From contig NZ_JBEWSZ010000014.1 in assembly GCF_040537815.1 (NCBI RefSeq), forward strand, positions 1 through 64,000: a DNA stretch of 64,000 bases, read 5' to 3'. Position numbers and translations under genes: made by a program. Under the pieces are notes generated by a model. The model did not search any database. It saw nothing but the letters and a program-made list of their open reading frames with translations, and was not told the origin of the DNA. Each line of letters begins with the position of its first letter. Positions within the stretch are counted from its first letter, which is position 1. This document shows positions 63,791 through 64,000 of the stretch, in pieces. Source of the stretch: Mesorhizobium shangrilense (GTDB lineage Bacteria > Pseudomonadota > Alphaproteobacteria > Rhizobiales > Rhizobiaceae).

Positions 63791-63818
63791 CAGCCAACCG
63801 CAAAAGGCGACCGCCTGA
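62445..63818 (+). CDS. ltrA: Group II intron reverse transcriptase/maturase
   Basis: The TTG at 62445 starts a 457-residue intron-encoded protein. RT domains: NKGAPGVDGMTVDDL, RRVDIPKASGGTRGLGIPSV, FSPSSYGFRPGRSAHQAVAA, VDLDLEKFFDRVNHDILM, GVPQGGPLSPLLSNLMLDVL and the catalytic RYADDCNIYV. Domain X (maturase) follows: LSRYLIGWRGYFGFCETPTE and WIRRRLRAIVWKQWKYGTTR. No HNH endonuclease domain, as usual for class C. The end (GVWRLSQSPALSIG, then DSSFSQPQKATA) departs from the expected LANAYF-type tail, a sign of 3' truncation. Confidence 0.92.
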   Translation: MSRQTKRQKHQLELAFGGEAKGEALSTSAGGTEVLSAAPVPESPAALVGPMMERIVARDNLKKALAQVRRNKGAPGVDGMTVDDLTAHPKDHWPEIRVQLLNGTYQPQPVRRVDIPKASGGTRGLGIPSVLDRFLQQAVMQVLQEDWDPTFSPSSYGFRPGRSAHQAVAAAQQFIADGCHTVVDLDLEKFFDRVNHDILMGLVAKRVQDRSLLRLIRRYLTAGVLVGGMVDPMDEGVPQGGPLSPLLSNLMLDVLDKELERRGHRFARYADDCNIYVRSPRAGERVMASVTRFLERRLKLRVNTAKSAVAPPTERKFLGFSFLSLGRFRRCIAPQALARFKQRVRELTSRTGGRSLAQVIPRLSRYLIGWRGYFGFCETPTELRSLDRWIRRRLRAIVWKQWKYGTTRFAELRRGGIRKELAAKAAGSPHGVWRLSQSPALSIGPDSSFSQPQKATA

Positions 63819-63837
63819 GCTACTTTCGCAGCGAGCA

Positions 63838-64000
63838 TTAAATCCTGAAGGGATTCGACAACCCTTGCGGGGGCGGCAGACCGAAATGGTCCCGCAGCGT
63901 TGCCCCGTCATAGTCGTGCCGGAAAAGTCCGCGCCTGCGCAAGATCGGCACCACCTCCTCGGCGAATACGTCGAACCCGCCCTGCAGATAGGGCGGCATG
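63838..64000 (-). CDS. LLM-class flavin-dependent monooxygenase, C-terminal end (partial)
   Basis: The minus-strand frame entering from the right edge reads PPYLQGGFDVFAEEVVPILR, then RRGLFRHDYDGATLRDHFGL and PPPQGLSNPFRI before a stop at 63838. This is the typical end of NtaA/SnaA/DszA-type (nitrilotriacetate or sulfone monooxygenase) proteins, FMNH2-dependent luciferase-fold enzymes of about 440 residues. Only 53 residues are inside the window; the start lies outside. A sulfur-compound role would fit the sulfur genes to the left but cannot be judged here. Confidence 0.75.
   Translation of the reverse strand, partial: MPPYLQGGFDVFAEEVVPILRRRGLFRHDYDGATLRDHFGLPPPQGLSNPFRI

Noticed and set aside
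1..64000. CRISPR arrays, tRNA, rRNA, replication or nod/nif genes
   Set aside because: Looked for on both strands; no regularly spaced repeats, tRNA-like cloverleaf or marker gene was recognised.

Overview
The window looks like an accessory (island- or plasmid-type) segment of a rhizobial alphaproteobacterium, most probably Mesorhizobium or a close relative. This is inferred from gene content: a heterotetrameric sarcosine oxidase cluster, a histidine decarboxylase of the kind known from Mesorhizobium, a NodU-family carbamoyltransferase, a DUF1403 relic, a phasin, and many decayed IS fragments (IS5, IS21, IS110, IS6 and ISKra4-like) between GC-rich, well-preserved operons. I saw no tRNA, rRNA, CRISPR array, replication gene, or nod, nif or fix gene.

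Layout. 1-7.2 kb: IS remnants, an aminotransferase/ThDP-enzyme pair on the minus strand, a methyltransferase, and relics of a DUF1403 gene and an IS5 transposase. 7.4-9.0 kb: an orphan NodU-like carbamoyltransferase in an AT-rich pocket. 9.5-24 kb: a coherent catabolic locus built around a divergent promoter. On the minus strand lie a GntR/FCD regulator, a metal-ligand-free M24 (creatinase/ectoine-hydrolase-like) enzyme, an N-formylglutamate-amidohydrolase-family protein, an aldehyde dehydrogenase and an iron alcohol dehydrogenase. On the plus strand lie a complete peptide/opine-type ABC importer and an 865-residue CehA/McbA-type hydrolase. Both promoters carry the same 10-bp candidate operator on the -10 element. 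24.3-30.4 kb: a GlxA-type regulator and soxBDAG. 30.6-35 kb: a second methyltransferase, a fragment of a second soxA, IS21-type end repeats and a glutamine-synthetase-family ligase. 35.3-39.4 kb: histidine decarboxylase, a broken ATP-grasp gene and a MATE exporter.

39.4-45 kb is a scrap yard around an intact arginine deiminase: MFS, IS110, ornithine cyclodeaminase and serine hydroxymethyltransferase fragments, and a chimeric gene joining the start of a citrulline-hydrolase (CtlX-like) protein to an unrelated C-terminus. 45.1-57.8 kb is a sulfur-themed block: phasin, a sulfate ABC importer (sbp-cysTWA), a sulfonate/nitrate-type ABC importer, a Crp/Fnr regulator, and a HEAT-repeat protein/AprB-like ferredoxin/AprA-like flavoprotein/DUF971 operon. 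58.2-61 kb is a defence patch: an AbiEi/AbiEii toxin-antitoxin pair behind two 37-bp operator repeats, and a broken CBASS-type nucleotidyltransferase. 61-64 kb has a small exported protein, an IS110 fragment, a class C-like group II intron sitting directly after an intrinsic terminator but lacking a recognisable 3' end, and the end of a flavin-dependent monooxygenase running off the window.

The strongest candidates for undescribed biology are the divergent GntR catabolic locus, the AprBA-like oxidoreductase with its dedicated importer, the histidine decarboxylase/ATP-grasp/MATE trio, and the CtlX chimera.
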